Shown: one piece after another, positions 1-11,049 of the stretch
Layout of the letters: every line of letters starts with the position of its first letter
How positions within the stretch are numbered: position 1 is the first letter of the stretch
Assembly: GCF_019279795.1 (NCBI RefSeq)
Contig: NC_056737.1
Location: forward strand, 1,200,874,723 to 1,200,938,722
Origin: Protopterus annectens
Lineage: Eukaryota > Chordata > Ceratodontiformes > Protopteridae
Direction of reading: 5' to 3'
Length of the DNA: 64,000 nt
The notes under the pieces: generated by a model
What the model saw: the letters and a program-made list of their open reading frames with translations, nothing else
Databases searched by the model: none
What the model was told of the DNA's origin: nothing
Translations under genes and position numbers: made by a program

Positions 1-1
1 G

Positions 2-1815
2 GTGTCAGAGGTACTACCGTCTGCTATCCTTCGCTCGGTGACGGCTTCGATCCCTTCGACCCGTTCTTCGAGGCCCCTTTCCCACTCCGATGTGGACCGA
101 GTGGTACAGAAGCTTATAGAGAACTCGGCTTTGTCCAAATTAATCAAGGTTTCATCCCAGCTGGTTTCGAAACTCGAGATTATTCCTGTTCCCTCAACAC
201 TTCCGCCTCCGAGACCCGTCGGGTCATCGGAGCTAGGAATCGAAGAACCGATGAGTGTAGAGCCCTCGGTGCCGAAGCCTCCAGTAGTGCTATCGGCTCC
301 GTTGACCTCGACTCCTTCGGAACCAGCCGGAGAGTCTCGAAGCCGAGGATCTTTCCTAGGTTCCGGGGGGGATAGTCGAACCGAGATATCGGTTCCAACT
401 CTTCCCCTCGGTGCCTCAGCTCAGATCAGTTTGGATCTGTCCTCGGTGTCGGAGCCTGTGGTTCCGATTCCGGAGAAACAGCCTCCTTCTTCGGATCGGG
501 TCGGATCTTCGGGTTGGGGCACCGGTGCCTTTGACATCATGAGGAAGGTCTTGTCTGATCAGACACATACTTCATCAGTATCTTCGTCTCCTTCCCCAAA
601 AGGTCCGCATTCTGCTTCTGTGCCTTCAGCTCCTACCAAGCGTCGAGACCCAATGCCTCAGAAGTCCCCACAGGGCGACTCTGGTTCCTCAGATGTATCC
701 CCAGAAGCTCCCGCTGAGGATGTTCCGAGGAAACGATTGTGCAAGAGGAGGCACATAGATTCCCCCCAGGAATTTCTCACATCTGACACCGATTTAGATG
801 AAACAGAAGGGTCCCCACAGTCCCCCTCTGAGGATGTCTCGTTTGCAGACATTTTGGAAATCCTGAAACAAAGGGGGGACTGGCAAACCCTTACCCCTTC
901 TGTGGATGTAATTGGTCTTGCTGAAGGCATTTGGGACTCACCCTTCTACCTCTTGGGTGACTCCGCCATTTGATGATCTCATGGATCTAATAGCCTGGAG
1001 GGCTTGGGAAACGCCCGATACAGTGGAACCAGTCCCTCGTAAGCCAAATAAATACATGACGGCCCCCCAGGACAAATCTTATCTTACAAAAGGGGTTCCC
1101 GTGGATACTATGGTGGTGGCGGCGGCCACTAAGAAAGAGATGTCTGAATCATCTTCCTCTGTCCATCCTCCTAATAAGGATTCTAGGACGATGGACAGAT
1201 ATGGGAAGCGCATATTTAGTTCGGCGACTTTTTCCATCCGATCGCTCAACTACCTTACGCATTTCACGCGTTTACAGAGAACTGGGAGATACTCTCCAGG
1301 GACACACAGATGCTGCTGTCGCAGAGAAAGTGACAGCGCAACTTAACACCCTAAACTCCATAGTGAACTCGTCCATGAGGCTGATTTCATACGCAGCCGA
1401 AGGGTCGAGTAGAGCGGCAGCTTCAGCGATCGCCCTGAGAAGGCAATCCTGGTTGCGCTTATGCTCCTTTGCGGAAGCCTTTAAGTCTTCCTTTGCCAAT
1501 GCCCCCTTTGATGGTGCCTCCTTGTTTGGGCCCAAAGTAAAGGAGACTCTCACAAGGTGTGAACAAGAAGGGAAGACCCTGTCTGTCGTAGGGGTCCATT
1601 TTTCCATCCCATCTAGACCCTACCCTAAAGGGCAACAAGGAGGAAAAATGTGGTTCCAAAAGACTCAGGGATCTTTTCAGCACACTCAAAGTGGCGCCCC
1701 CTCCAGAGGCAGAGGAGGGGGAAGAAACGGAAGACGCCGCCCAGCCGGCAGAGGGGGTCTGCAAAATCAGGGCGACAGAGAGACTTTTTCTGGAAAGCCC
1801 TTCCAGCACTCCTGA
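2..1815 (+). pseudogene. gag: DIRS-1 gag (5' incomplete, frameshifted)
   Basis: This is the nucleocapsid-like protein of a DIRS retrotransposon. The N-terminal part is Ser/Pro-rich low-complexity sequence. An acidic stretch containing DLDETEGSP follows near 800. A conserved core contains DRYGKRIFSSATF near 1195-1235, and the C-terminal tail is RG-rich (RGRGGGRNGRRR, about 1710-1740), which suggests nucleic-acid binding. The reading frame changes near 910 and again near 1280, so no full-length product is possible. The start codon and the cysteine-rich N-terminal module seen in other copies lie outside the window. The end overlaps the upstream open frame of the RT gene, as in the other copies here. 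Assignment rests on its position before RT and on similarity to the other copies. Confidence 0.85.
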
Positions 1816-3716
1816 GTGCAGGCCCGACTGTCCTACTCTGGAGGCAGTCGGGAGTCACTTGGCTTTATACCCAGAGGCCTGGCTAAATCTTACATCAGAT
1901 TCCTGGGTAAAAAGCATAGTTACCAGAGGCTACAACATTCCCTTCATCAAAATGCCACCCAACTCCAAAAAGCTCCCAGACGTTCCACCCAGTCTGCGAG
2001 ACCAGGCAACCATAGAGATAGGAAGGTTGCTCGAAAACAGAGTCATCCAACCAGTCCTGGTGGACCAAATAGGATCCAGAACTTACTCAAGGTTCTTTTT
2101 AGTTCCAAAGAAAACAGGGGACTGGAGGCCAATTTTAGACCTCAGCAAATTAAATACCTTTGTGGAAAAGGAAAAGTTCCGGATGGTCACGCTACAGTCA
2201 ATCCTTCCCTTTCTGCAGAAGGGCGACTGGATGTGCTCTAGAGATCTCAAAGACGCGTACTACCATATCAAGATGGCCAGGGCATCCAGAGATCACCTGC
2301 GCTTCCGGCTTGGAGCCAGTCATTTCCAGTTTCGCGCTCTGCCCTTTGGTCTCACCTCAGCCCCCAGGGTGTTCACCAACTACATGGCAGTAGTAGCGTC
2401 TCACTTGAGACGAAGGGGATTCCGGGTGTTTCCTTATCTAGACGACTGGCTCCTATCCGCCACCACCGAGTATCGTCTTCTACAAGCCAGGGATTACACC
2501 ATCAGTCTCTGCTCTTCGCTAGGCATAACGGTGAATTTTGGAAAATCTGTCTTATCGCCGTCACAGTGTATCTTATTTATAGGAGCACAGCTAGACATCT
2601 CCCTGGCTCAAGTTACTCTCCCTCCACCAAGAGTGTCAGACCTCAGGCATCAAATTTCAGTCCTTCTACACAGCAAGAGAGTCCCTGCACGACAAATATT
2701 AAGAGTACTAGGCTTGATGGCAGCCTCCCTTATTATAGCTCCTTTAGGCTGGATGCATATGAGGATTCTTCAATGGATGCTATTGGCCCAGTGGTCGTAT
2801 CAACAACTTCCACTGTCTCACGAAATCTTGATCACGAATTTTTGCAAGAAGGATCTCTTGTGGTGGATACACAGTCAAGAGCTAACACTAGGACGACCGT
2901 TTGTATTACCCAGTCCGGTAGCAACTGTAACCACGGACACTTCCCTGATGGGGGGGGGGATTCTTTCAGGGACAAACAGTCCAAGGTCAATGGTCCAACT
3001 TGGAGTACAATCTGCACATCAATGTTCTAGAGCTGAGGGCAGTGTTTCTAGCGTTGCAACACTTTCACAAGTCCTTACCTCGGGGAACAGTGACAGTTCA
3101 GACAGACAACATGTAAGTGGTCTGGTACATAAACAAGCAAGGGGGAACCAGATCTTACCTGTTATGCAGAGAGGCCCTCAGAATTTGGCAATGGGCAAAG
3201 TCCACTCGATGCTTTCTGATAGCCATGCACATCCCGGGAACTTCCAACATAATCGCGGACAGGTTGAGCAGAGCCATCCTGTTCCCTCACGAGTGGTCCC
3301 TTAAACCTCAAGTGGCGGAAGAGATCTTCCGCAGATGGGGCCAGCCTTGCTTCAACCTGTTTGCATCCCCATTGAATGCCAAATGCAGAAGCTACTTTGC
3401 CCTGTTACCCCCTCCAGGGGGTGTCCCCAGGGATGCACTGGTATACGATTGGCCCCCAGGTCTCCTTTACGCTTTTCCTCCTGTTCCACTAATTCCCAGG
3501 TTTTTGCAGAAAGACAAACGTCTGGACAGGACCATAATACTGATAGCCCCATTCTGGCCTCGACAAATCTGCTTTCCCTTCCTTCAGTCTCATCAAGTGG
3601 AGGAACCATGGATGCTGGACCCGGAGCCAGACCTGTTGACACATTCGTCGGGAGTTCCTCACACCTTCCTCAAGTCCCTCAAACTGACAGCTTGGCTGCT
3701 CCGCTTCCCATTTTAG
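1691..3716 (+). pseudogene. pol: DIRS-1 reverse transcriptase-RNase H-methylase-like polyprotein (frameshifted)
   Basis: This encodes the RNA-dependent DNA polymerase and RNase H of the element. RT motifs appear in order: FFLVPKKTGDWRPILDL near 2095, LPFGLTSAPRVFT near 2340 and an intact YLDDWL at 2434-2451. RNase H follows with a TTD start, an ELRA glutamate and the QTDNM aspartate. Its frame is lost in a run of ten G at 2950-2959, and a TAA directly follows the DNM codons near 3113. After RNase H comes the Dam-methylase-like region typical of vertebrate DIRS elements (DLFASPLNAKC near 3355, ILIAPFWPRQ near 3540). The first half is open for more than 400 codons, so this copy is moderately young. 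The frame overlaps the end of gag. The protein is not functional as it stands. Confidence 0.92.
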
Positions 3717-4482
3717 CCAGGTCGGAGTTACTATCCCCTGCAGTACAACAAATTATTGTATCTTCTCACAAATCATCTACAAGGAAATTGTACAACAGCA
3801 AATGGAACCGTTTTGCGCACTGGGCCTCCAAACAAGGTATAGATCCATTCGGGGCTCCAGTACACAAGATACTAGATTTTCTTACCACACTTTTTCAAGA
3901 AGGAGCATCAACATCCACTATAAGGGTTCAACTGGCGGCTATATCCAATTTTCACATTGGCCATGAAGATGGTTCTCTTATGTCCCACAGGCTTTGTAAA
4001 GCCTTCATGAAAGGTACCTTTCACCTCCGTTCCCCCCTTTCGTAATCCAATAGCCCCTTGGAATCTTAATCTCATGCTGTCACAACTCATGTTGCCCCCA
4101 TTTGAACCAGCAGCCACAACTTCGTTAAAATTTCTTTCATGGAAAACACTTTTTCTGGTTGCCATCACTTCTGCCAGGGGAGTTTCAGAGTTGCAGGCTC
4201 TATCTATCCGACCCCCGTACATGATTTTTCATCCAGATAGAGTAACCTTGCGCACCAATCCATCCTTCCTTCCGAAGGTTTGTTCGATTCAAAACATCAA
4301 TCAGTCTATCGAACTACCTACCTTCTTTAAAAAACATTCCAATAAGTTAGAATACACATTGCACAAATTGGACGTTCACAGGCAACTGAGATTTTACTTA
4401 CATAGGACAAAAGAGTACAGAAAGACAGACCAACTATTTGTCTCATATGCTGACCAAAGGACAGGACAGGCAGTAACGAAAG
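3717..4482 (+). pseudogene. DIRS-1 tyrosine recombinase, N-terminal part
   Basis: This is the N-terminal portion of the element's integrase-like tyrosine recombinase. The SAM-like core-binding region contains KWNRFAHWA (near 3800) and an LAAISNF block. The first catalytic box is ITSARGVSELQAL near 4168. A frameshift in the C-run near 4033 puts the catalytic part in another frame. Coding similarity ends at ..GQAVTK (4465-4480), exactly where DIRS-2 begins. The remainder of the gene is at 10446-10710. Confidence 0.9.
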
Positions 4483-4660
4483 ATCTGAAGTAGGATATTC
4501 ATTTGTCTGCAACCTGTGGGTTATGGATCCGATATCGGATCCGAACCGGCATAGTTTTCCAGCTATGGATCCAAGCTCTCAGCTCCTCCCCTCACCCATA
4601 ATGCCCTGCTCTACCCTCATGACCTCAGATCTTGTTTGCCGCGCTGGTAACTAGATGTGG
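4483..4660 (+). repeat. DIRS-2 left inverted terminal repeat
   Basis: The first ~170 bases are the reverse complement of 10262-10445 with few changes. The shared blocks include TTATGGATCCGATATCGG, the GAGCTCCTCCCCTCACCC segment and CCTCAGATCTTGTTTGCC at the inner end. The last block recurs near the inner end of the terminal repeats of DIRS-3, -4, -5, -7 and -9 and may be a promoter or packaging signal (inference). Confidence 0.92.
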
Positions 4661-4904
4661 ATTTCATAGCTCTCAGCTAAGTGGATATTTCTTGTTTAAA
4701 AATAGAGAATTTTTGCCTTCCTTAACTTTTTTTGTGTGAAAGTTGTAGGTTTCCTATTATTATTGACTGTTTTTAGTTTAATTTAATTTTTCAGTAGTAA
4801 ATTTTATTCCCTCCCCTCGCTGGTACGTAGAGTGTGTGTGAGGCCTGTGTGCTTCTTTATTGTTTTAAGTTACTTTCTGTAACTTTTGGTTAACTTTAGT
4901 GACT

Positions 4905-7128
4905 ATGGCTGATCAGCCTAAGTCAATATTTTCTAAATGCTCCGAGTGTGGCCATAAGCTCTCACCGGCTGATGGCCACACTCGGTGTGTTAAGTGTCTT
5001 GGGGTTGAACACCTCACATCTGGTTGTTCCATTTGTGCAGGGTTCAACCCCAGGGCACTGAGGGAGCGGAGGTCCAAGCTGGTCTTGGCGGGTCTTTACC
5101 GCCGGACTCGGCTCCGACCTCCGCTCCTTCGGGACTCCTGCGGCTGCAGTTGTTCCCCCTGTGGCACCCCCTCCTGCTCCTGGGACTCAAACTCCCGCTT
5201 CAGGACAGGAGAGGGATGCATCTAAAAAGGACCGGAGGGAGAAGCACCACAAGCGGCGGGCCGAGACCTCTGTTTCGGCCCCGCCAGCCAAGCGGCTTCT
5301 CCCGGCTTCTTGTTGGTGCGGTCTCCTCCTTCTCGGCTCCGGTCACCTGTGTGCTTCTCACCGGGTCCTGAGGAGGAGGAGACCCGATCTCCGTCGAGGC
5401 TATCGAGGAGGCATTCCAGGCCTACCTCGGTAGCCTCGTCGAGATCTACCCATAGCCTTTCGGATGCTGATCTGGACCGGATGATGAGAAGGTTCATCCA
5501 GGCCCAGATGCAGATGGGAGTGCTCTTGCCTCCCCTCGGGGAGCTCAACACCCTTTTAAGCCTATTGCTCCTTCTCCGACCCGCTTCCGGGTTCGAGCAA
5601 CTGGAGCCGAGCAGCCGGGCCGGGGAGGTCGGAGCCGATAGTACTTGGTACCGGATCCGACCATGCCCTCGAGTGCGTCGGACCCGATCTCGGAGCCTGG
5701 ATCCGAGCCGGATCCGGGGATCAGTGCTCCTTCGGCGCCGTCTGTGTCGGAGCGCACTGTCCCCGGATCCGAGTGCCGGCGCCGGCTCCGATCCACTCTT
5801 CGGATCCGAGGGGAGCCGATTGTCGGATCCTTTGGTCGAGGTCGGCTCCCCTTCGGCTTTTGATGTAGTGGAGAGGGCTCTGTTGAGGGTCTCCAGACCC
5901 CGGCACTTGCCGGCTCCGCCCGCTCCTCTGCACTGGGCCAGGCTTCCACCATCCGGCCCCTGGGACAGCCCGCTTCTGTGCCCCAAGTTGCTCCCATGGA
6001 GCAAATTGCTGCTGCGAGGACTCCTCTGACAGCCCCCAGAGGAGGCTCCTCGCAAGCATACGCAAAAGGAGGCACATTGACTCCCTGAGTCTCTCACTGA
6101 AGACACGGACTTGGAGGAAGGGGAAGGCTCCCCACGGTCACCCCCCGAGGATGTCTCCTTCGGAGACATCATGGAAATGCTCCGTATTAGGGGGGGGTGG
6201 TCTGCCCCCAAGTCTTCCTCGGACGAGTCCGTGTTCTTGGAGGCATTCGAAACGGGCCCGTCTACCTCTTGGGTGTCCCCCCCTGGTGGACCTTATTACC
6301 ACCAGGGCGTGGAAGGAACCGGACACCGTGGAGCCAATTCCCAAAAGACCTGATAGAATCCTTAGCCCGCCTTCTGACAGGACCCATTGGAGTAAGGGGC
6401 CTCCTGTAGATGCCATGTTGATGGCGGCGGCCACAAAGAGGGAACTGGCTCAGGAGAGTCCCTCAGTCCACCCACCGAGCAAGGAGTCTCGGATGATGGA
6501 CCGCTTGGGGAAGCGGATGTTCAGTTCGGCGACCTTCTCGGTAAGGGCGCTGAACTATTTGGCACATGTTATTCGGATGCAGCGAGACCTTATTAAGGAG
6601 TACGCTGCATCCCCCCCTGAGTCCATTTCGGAGGAGGACAGAGCTCTGCACTCCACCAAAATGGCCACTCTTAGGTCAGTCACAAATACTTCTATGCGGC
6701 TACTCTCCCATGCTACGGAGGGCGCCGCTAGAGCTGCGGGGACAGGACTGGTCACTAGACGTCAGGCCTGGCTCCGCCACTGCGATTTTTCTGAGCCCTT
6801 CAAGGCGCCGTTTGCGAACGCCCCCTTTGATGGTTCTGCTCTGTTTGGCAAGACCGTTCGCGAGACGTTGACCCAGAGCGAGAAGGACGGGAAGACGCTG
6901 TCTGCCGTCGGAATCCGCTTCTCTGCACCCCAGAGGCCCTATTCTAGGAACCAAAAGGGTCAGAAGAAGATGTGGTTCCGGAAGTCGCAGCAGTCCCAGC
7001 CTGCTCCGGACAACCAGTCCTTCCGTGGCAGAGGAGGACAGGGAGGACGCCGCCCTAGAGGCAGAGGGGCTCCCAGAAACTTCGGGTCCAGGGAACCTTT
7101 CTCTGAACGGCCCGCGCAGCAACCCTGA
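4905..7128 (+). pseudogene. gag: DIRS-2 gag (frameshifted)
   Basis: The ATG at 4905 opens a protein beginning MADQPKSIFSKCSECGHK. It carries the element's N-terminal cysteine module, with spacing C-x2-C-x9-H-x2-C-x2-C-x9-C-x2-C over the first ~50 residues. A long GC-rich Ser/Pro/Arg region full of GGATCCGA-like words follows (5300-5950), then the acidic segment, then the conserved core with DRLGKRMFSSATF near 6500, and an RG-rich tail (RGRGGQGGRRPRGRG) near 7025-7075. At least three frame changes occur between 5095 and 6150; 6151-7128 is open. The strong GC bias here contrasts with the AT-rich flanks and is intrinsic to this family's gag. Confidence 0.87.
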
Positions 7129-9023
7129 GGGGTTGCCCGACTGCTCTACTCTGGAGGCAGTCGGGGGACGTTTTTCGGGGCACCTAGCGGCATGGGAGTC
7201 CATAACATCGGACCGCTGGGTTCTCCAAATCATATCCAGGGGATATCGCATTCCTTTCCTTCACCTTCCAAAGTTGAAGTCCCTCCCAGACGTACCACCC
7301 GGTCAAAGGGAGGCCGCTTTAGCAGAAATTGGCCATCTGCTAGAGAAAAGAGCCATCCAGCCCGTTCCCCCAGACCAGATCGGATCAGGGTTCTACTCCA
7401 GGTTCTTTTTAGTGCCAAAAAAGACGGGGGAACTAAGACCAATCCTAGACCTCTCTCTCTTGAACCTGGCAGTCCCCAAAGAAAAATTCCGAATGGTCAC
7501 TCTACAATCTATTCTCCCCCTTCTGGGAGAAGGCCACTGGATGTGCTCGATAGATCTCAAGGACGCGTACTACCACATCCTAATGGACAGACGCTCCAGG
7601 AGGTTTCTCCGCTTCCGGCTGGGAGCCAGTCACTACCAGTGCCGCGTCCTTCCCTTTGGTCACACCACAGCCCCCAGGGTGTTTACCAAAGTACTAGCAG
7701 TGGTAGCGGCCCACCTGAGGCTTCAGGGGTGCAGGTCTTTCCCTACCTGGACGACTGGCTCCTTACCCCCAACAAGGCATCTACTTCTCTCGGCGAGACT
7801 CCTTTCTCCATCTTGCTCCATTTCTGGGCATCACAATAAATACAAACAAGTCCAACCTGGCACCCACTCAGCTCTTAGATTTCATAGGGGCCAGACTAGA
7901 CACAAGGAGTTTACGAGCCTTCCTCACTGCGGACAGAGTTCTAAATCTGCAGCTCCAGGTGCGGGCCATTCTCCATTCATGTTCTGTTCCAGCGGAGTTG
8001 GTCCTGAGGGCTCTAGGGTCCATGGCTTCGTCGATAGCACTTCTTCCTCTTGCCAGGCTCAATATGCGCATTCTACAGTGGACGCTCTTAGTTCAGTGGT
8101 CATACCTTGCTCTCCCCATGCATCATCCCATAGCGATCAGCAAGGCTTGCAAGCGGTCCCTCTTGTGGTGGCTCCACTCCCCGGATCTCCACGAGGGTCG
8201 CCCATTTTGTGCTTCTCCCCCTCTCGCCACGGTGACCACGGACGCCCCCCGCCCCGGGTGGGGGGGGGCACTTTGCGGGCCGGACAGTCCAAGGCACGTG
8301 GAACGATTCAGAGACCTTACTGCATATCAATGTTCTAGAGATGAGAGCAGTGCTCTTAGCGTTGCTAGCACTTCAGGACTTTCTTCCCTTGGGAACAATT
8401 GCGATTCAATCGGACAATATGTCTGTTGGCTGGTACATCAACAAGCAAGGGGGAACAAGGTCTTACCCTCTTTGTCGAGAGGCCATGAGAGTTTGGGAAT
8501 GGGCAACCTCCACCAATCGCTTTCTCATAGCAACGCACATTCCGGTCGGTCCAACATCCTAGCGGACAAGCTCAGTCGCACCATTCTGACACCTTACGAG
8601 TGGTCTCTCAATTGTCAAGTAGCGGAACGCATATTCGCACGGTGGGGAACCCCTTCATGCGATCTTTTTGCTTCTCCCTCAAACACCAAGTGCGACAGTT
8701 TTTTCGCTCTAATACCTCCTCCCGGAGGTACCCCAAGAGACGCTCTGGTGCATGCTTGGCCACCCGGTCTTCTGTATGCCTATCCACCCTTGCCTCTGAT
8801 GCTGCAAGTTCGTCAGAAAGCCTCTCGGGTGGGTTGCAGAATGATTCTCATTGCTCCATTCTGGCCTCGACAGATCTGGTTCCCCTTCCTAAGGTCTCAC
8901 TCGGTGAATCCTCCTTGGATTCTAGATCCCATTCCAGATCTGATATCCCATCCATCCTGCATTCCTCCTCCGAACCTGGACAACCTGAAGCTGACCGCTT
9001 GGCTGCTCCAGTTCCACTCTTGA
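7025..9023 (+). pseudogene. pol: DIRS-2 reverse transcriptase-RNase H-methylase-like polyprotein (frameshifted)
   Basis: The RT frame overlaps the end of gag. It contains FFLVPKKTGELRPILDL (near 7405), CSIDLKDAYYHI and APRVFT in one frame. A frameshift near 7730 moves YLDDWL (7744-7761) to the next frame. RNase H is split: the TTDAP start is in one frame, while ELRA-equivalent MRAVLLAL and IQSDNMSVGWYINKQGG (8341-8450) are in another. The methylase-like domain is open: DLFASPSNTKC near 8660, LLYAYPPLPL and ILIAPFWPRQIWFPFL near 8840-8890. The catalytic YLDD is intact at residue level, but no continuous product can be made. Confidence 0.92.
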
Positions 9024-10060
9024 TTAGGACTCCCGGTATTTCTTCACCGGTAAAGGCTATTTTGGTGGCGGCTCATAAACCATCCACTAGAAAGGTTTAC
9101 CGAAGCAAATGGAAACGTTTCTCTGTGTGGGCGGAGCGGCAAGGCCTAGATCCCTTCACGGTTCCTCTCCCTGTAGTGCTTGATTTTCTAACCTCTCTCT
9201 TTAATGATGGTGCCAGCAGTTCCACAGTCAAAGTTCAACTGGCGGCAATTTCTCACTATCACATTGGTCAAGAGTCTAATCCTCTTATGTCAGCCAAATT
9301 GTGCAAAACTTTTCTTAAGGGTACTTTCCTTCTCAGGCCCCCTATAAAGCAAGCAGTTCCTCCTTGGGACCTTTCTTTCGTCCTACAGCCCTTGACCGCT
9401 CCCCCTTTCGAGCCAGCGGCTACAGTGGATCTCAAATTCTTGTCTTACAAGACAGCCTTTTGGTAGCCATTACATCAGCCAAGAGAGTTTCTGAACTTCA
9501 AGCTTTATCAGCTAAACCTCCTTACTTGGTTTTTATCCGGACCGTGTCTCCCTCAGGACCAACCCGTCCTTCCTTCCTAAAATCGCTTCTGAAGCAAACA
9601 TCAATCAATCCATTAACCTCCCTGTTTTCTTCCCTAAGTATGAAAACAAAGGTGAATATAGGCTACATTCACTAGATGTTCACAGGCAACTAAGATTTTA
9701 TCTCAACAGGACAGCTGGTCATAGGCAATCCGACCAGCTGTTTATTTCCTTTGCAAAATTCAATTTGGGCAAGCCAATTTCCAAAGTTTCTCTGTCCCGC
9801 TGGATTTCACAGTGCATTTTATTGGCTTATCAAGCGTCAGGAAGGCCCGCACCGGAGGGTGTTCATGCCCATTCAACCCGGTCAGTATCTACCTCGGCAG
9901 CCTTCAAGGCTAGGATTCCTCTAGATGATATTTGTGCAGCAGCCACGTGGGCTTCATCTCATACATTTATTTCTCACTATAAGTTGGATCTTGCATCTAG
10001 GGTAGAGCATCCTTTGGCTCAGCGGTGCTCGGAATATCCTTCCATGATGGCCGCCCAAGA
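9024..10060 (+). pseudogene. DIRS-2 tyrosine recombinase (frameshifted)
   Basis: This is the DNA recombinase that would insert the circular cDNA. The core-binding region has KWKRFSVWAERQG near 9110. The first catalytic box is ITSAKRVSELQAL near 9472, preceded by a frameshift at ~9465. The second box, AHSTRSVSTSAAF (H-x-x-R), is near 9875. The C-terminal block TWASSHTFISHYKLD (9950-9990) carries the nucleophilic tyrosine. All catalytic residues are therefore visible, but the frame changes near 9465, again between about 9550 and 9760, and near the end. Confidence 0.9.
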
Positions 10061-10084
10061 TTCAGGTAGCTGGGGACTCTGTCC

Positions 10085-10182
10085 CACAGGTTGCAGACAA
10101 ATGAATATCCTACTTCAGATTTAGAAGTTATGTACTCACCATAACGTTCCATCTGAGTAGGTGTATTCATTTGTCTGCAACC
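10085..10182 (+). repeat. DIRS-2 internal complementary region with putative recombinase core
   Basis: The first part (10085-10120) is the reverse complement of the left terminus (4483-4528). The second part (about 10124-10182) is the reverse complement of the right terminus (10386-10444), so the block equals an inverted copy of a right-end/left-end junction. This is the hallmark internal complementary region of DIRS elements. At its centre, 10127-10145, GTTATG and CATAAC flank a 7-bp spacer, the shape of a tyrosine-recombinase core site (inference). Confidence 0.93.
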
Positions 10183-10261
10183 ATCCCGCCCTCCTATCCC
10201 CCTGGCCTTTCAGTTTCCTGCATATTACTTGTTACCCTTTTGAGGGTATTGTTGCTTTGGC

Positions 10262-10445
10262 AAACTCGATCTGAGGTCATGAGGGTAGAGCAGGGCATTA
10301 TGGGTGAGGGGAGGAGCTGAGAGCTTGGATCCATAGCTGGAAAACTATGCCGGTTCGGATCCGATATCGGATCCATAACCCACAGGTTGCAGACAAATGA
10401 ATACACCTACTCAGATGGAACGTTATGGTGAGTACATAACTTCTA
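10262..10445 (+). repeat. DIRS-2 right inverted terminal repeat
   Basis: Inverted copy of the left terminal repeat, plus a right-specific terminal extension ACTCAGATGGAACGTTATGG...ACATAACTTCT. The extension is complementary to the internal region. It ends where the DIRS-1 recombinase sequence resumes. Confidence 0.92.
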
Positions 10446-10710
10446 ATTACCTTATCCAAATGGCTCTCAGATTGCATACATTTTGTATATGCTGAATCGA
10501 AACAGCAACTCCCTTTCAAACCCAGAGCTCATTCTACAAGGGCCATCGCTAACTCTTCAGCCCATACCGCTCGTTTGCTTTTAGATAAAATTTGTGCAGC
10601 GGCAACTTGGGCAAAACCACATACTTTTATCGCCCAGTATATACTAGACAAAAGCTCCAGGGACAGGGCGACGTTTGGTTCCACAGTACTCAGGAATGTT
10701 CTCCCTTGAG
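10446..10710 (+). pseudogene. DIRS-1 tyrosine recombinase, C-terminal part
   Basis: This is the continuation of the gene interrupted at 4482. It reads ITLSKWLSD and then the H-x-x-R box AHSTRAIANSS (near 10527). The block TWAKPHTFIAQYILD near 10605-10650 has the nucleophilic tyrosine, with the preceding His changed to Gln. The frame is open to the TGA after ..LRNVLP at about 10708. Before DIRS-2 inserted, this catalytic half was probably uninterrupted. Confidence 0.92.
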
Positions 10711-10741
10711 CCACCCGGGAAAAAGGAGCTAGGGACGCTAC

Positions 10742-10845
10742 CCGTGTGTAAGAACAAACGGCGAGATTGAACAATTTCACATTAAGAAGTTATGTTCTTA
10801 CCATAACGTTCCATGTGAATTGTTCATCTCGCCTTTGTTCTTACA
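10742..10845 (+). repeat. DIRS-1 internal complementary region
   Basis: The second half is the reverse complement of the right end at 11176-11234. The first half should match the left end, which is outside the window. The central core GTTATG-TTCTTAC-CATAAC is at 10789-10807. Confidence 0.88.
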
Positions 10846-11049
10846 TTCCCCCCCTCCATCCCCCATCCTGCGGTCTGGGAGAACGGTTTCAACTGAATTC
10901 CTTTTCAGCCTTTTCTAGATATTGTTAGCATATTATTGTACATTAGTAATGGCATATTTTCTCCTCTATTTGAGAGTAGGGTTCCAGACACTGTGTAGTA
11001 TCTGTTTATAAGTGTTCAAGACACAGTTCTAAAGGGATTCTTCTAGTAT

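Larger units (their letters stand above)
1..4482 (+). mobile_element. DIRS-1, 5' segment (enters from outside the window)
   Basis: This is a DIRS-type tyrosine-recombinase retrotransposon that begins inside gag at the window edge, so its left terminal repeat is not visible. Gag, RT-RNase H-methylase and recombinase follow in the usual order. The recombinase gene stops abruptly near 4482, where the left end of DIRS-2 begins, and resumes at 10446 with the missing C-terminal half. The two parts therefore belong to one older copy split by a younger one. Joining in the sequence is seen directly; the relative age is inferred from the nesting. Confidence 0.93.
4483..10445 (+). mobile_element. DIRS-2, complete element inserted in DIRS-1
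   Basis: This is a full-length DIRS retrotransposon of about 5.96 kb with both inverted terminal repeats, gag, RT-RNase H-methylase, tyrosine recombinase and an internal complementary region. The ends are placed where the DIRS-1 recombinase reading breaks and resumes, and where the internal complementary region matches the two termini. No target-site duplication is evident, which agrees with recombinase-mediated insertion. Gag and pol carry several frameshifts, so the copy is defective. It is younger than DIRS-1. Confidence 0.93.

Noticed and set aside
3352..3642. Minus-strand open frames within pol regions of the DIRS copies
   Set aside because: Shadows of the + strand coding sequence with no domain of their own.
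1..4482. RT-RNase H genes as an endogenous retrovirus or pararetrovirus
   Set aside because: No LTRs, protease, DDE integrase or envelope. A tyrosine recombinase and internal complementary region identify DIRS elements.
5222..6211. Long minus-strand open frame (329 codons)
   Set aside because: It lies antisense to GC-rich DIRS-2 gag. Composition is Arg/Ser/Gly-rich from repeated GGATCCGA words, and no family is recognised.
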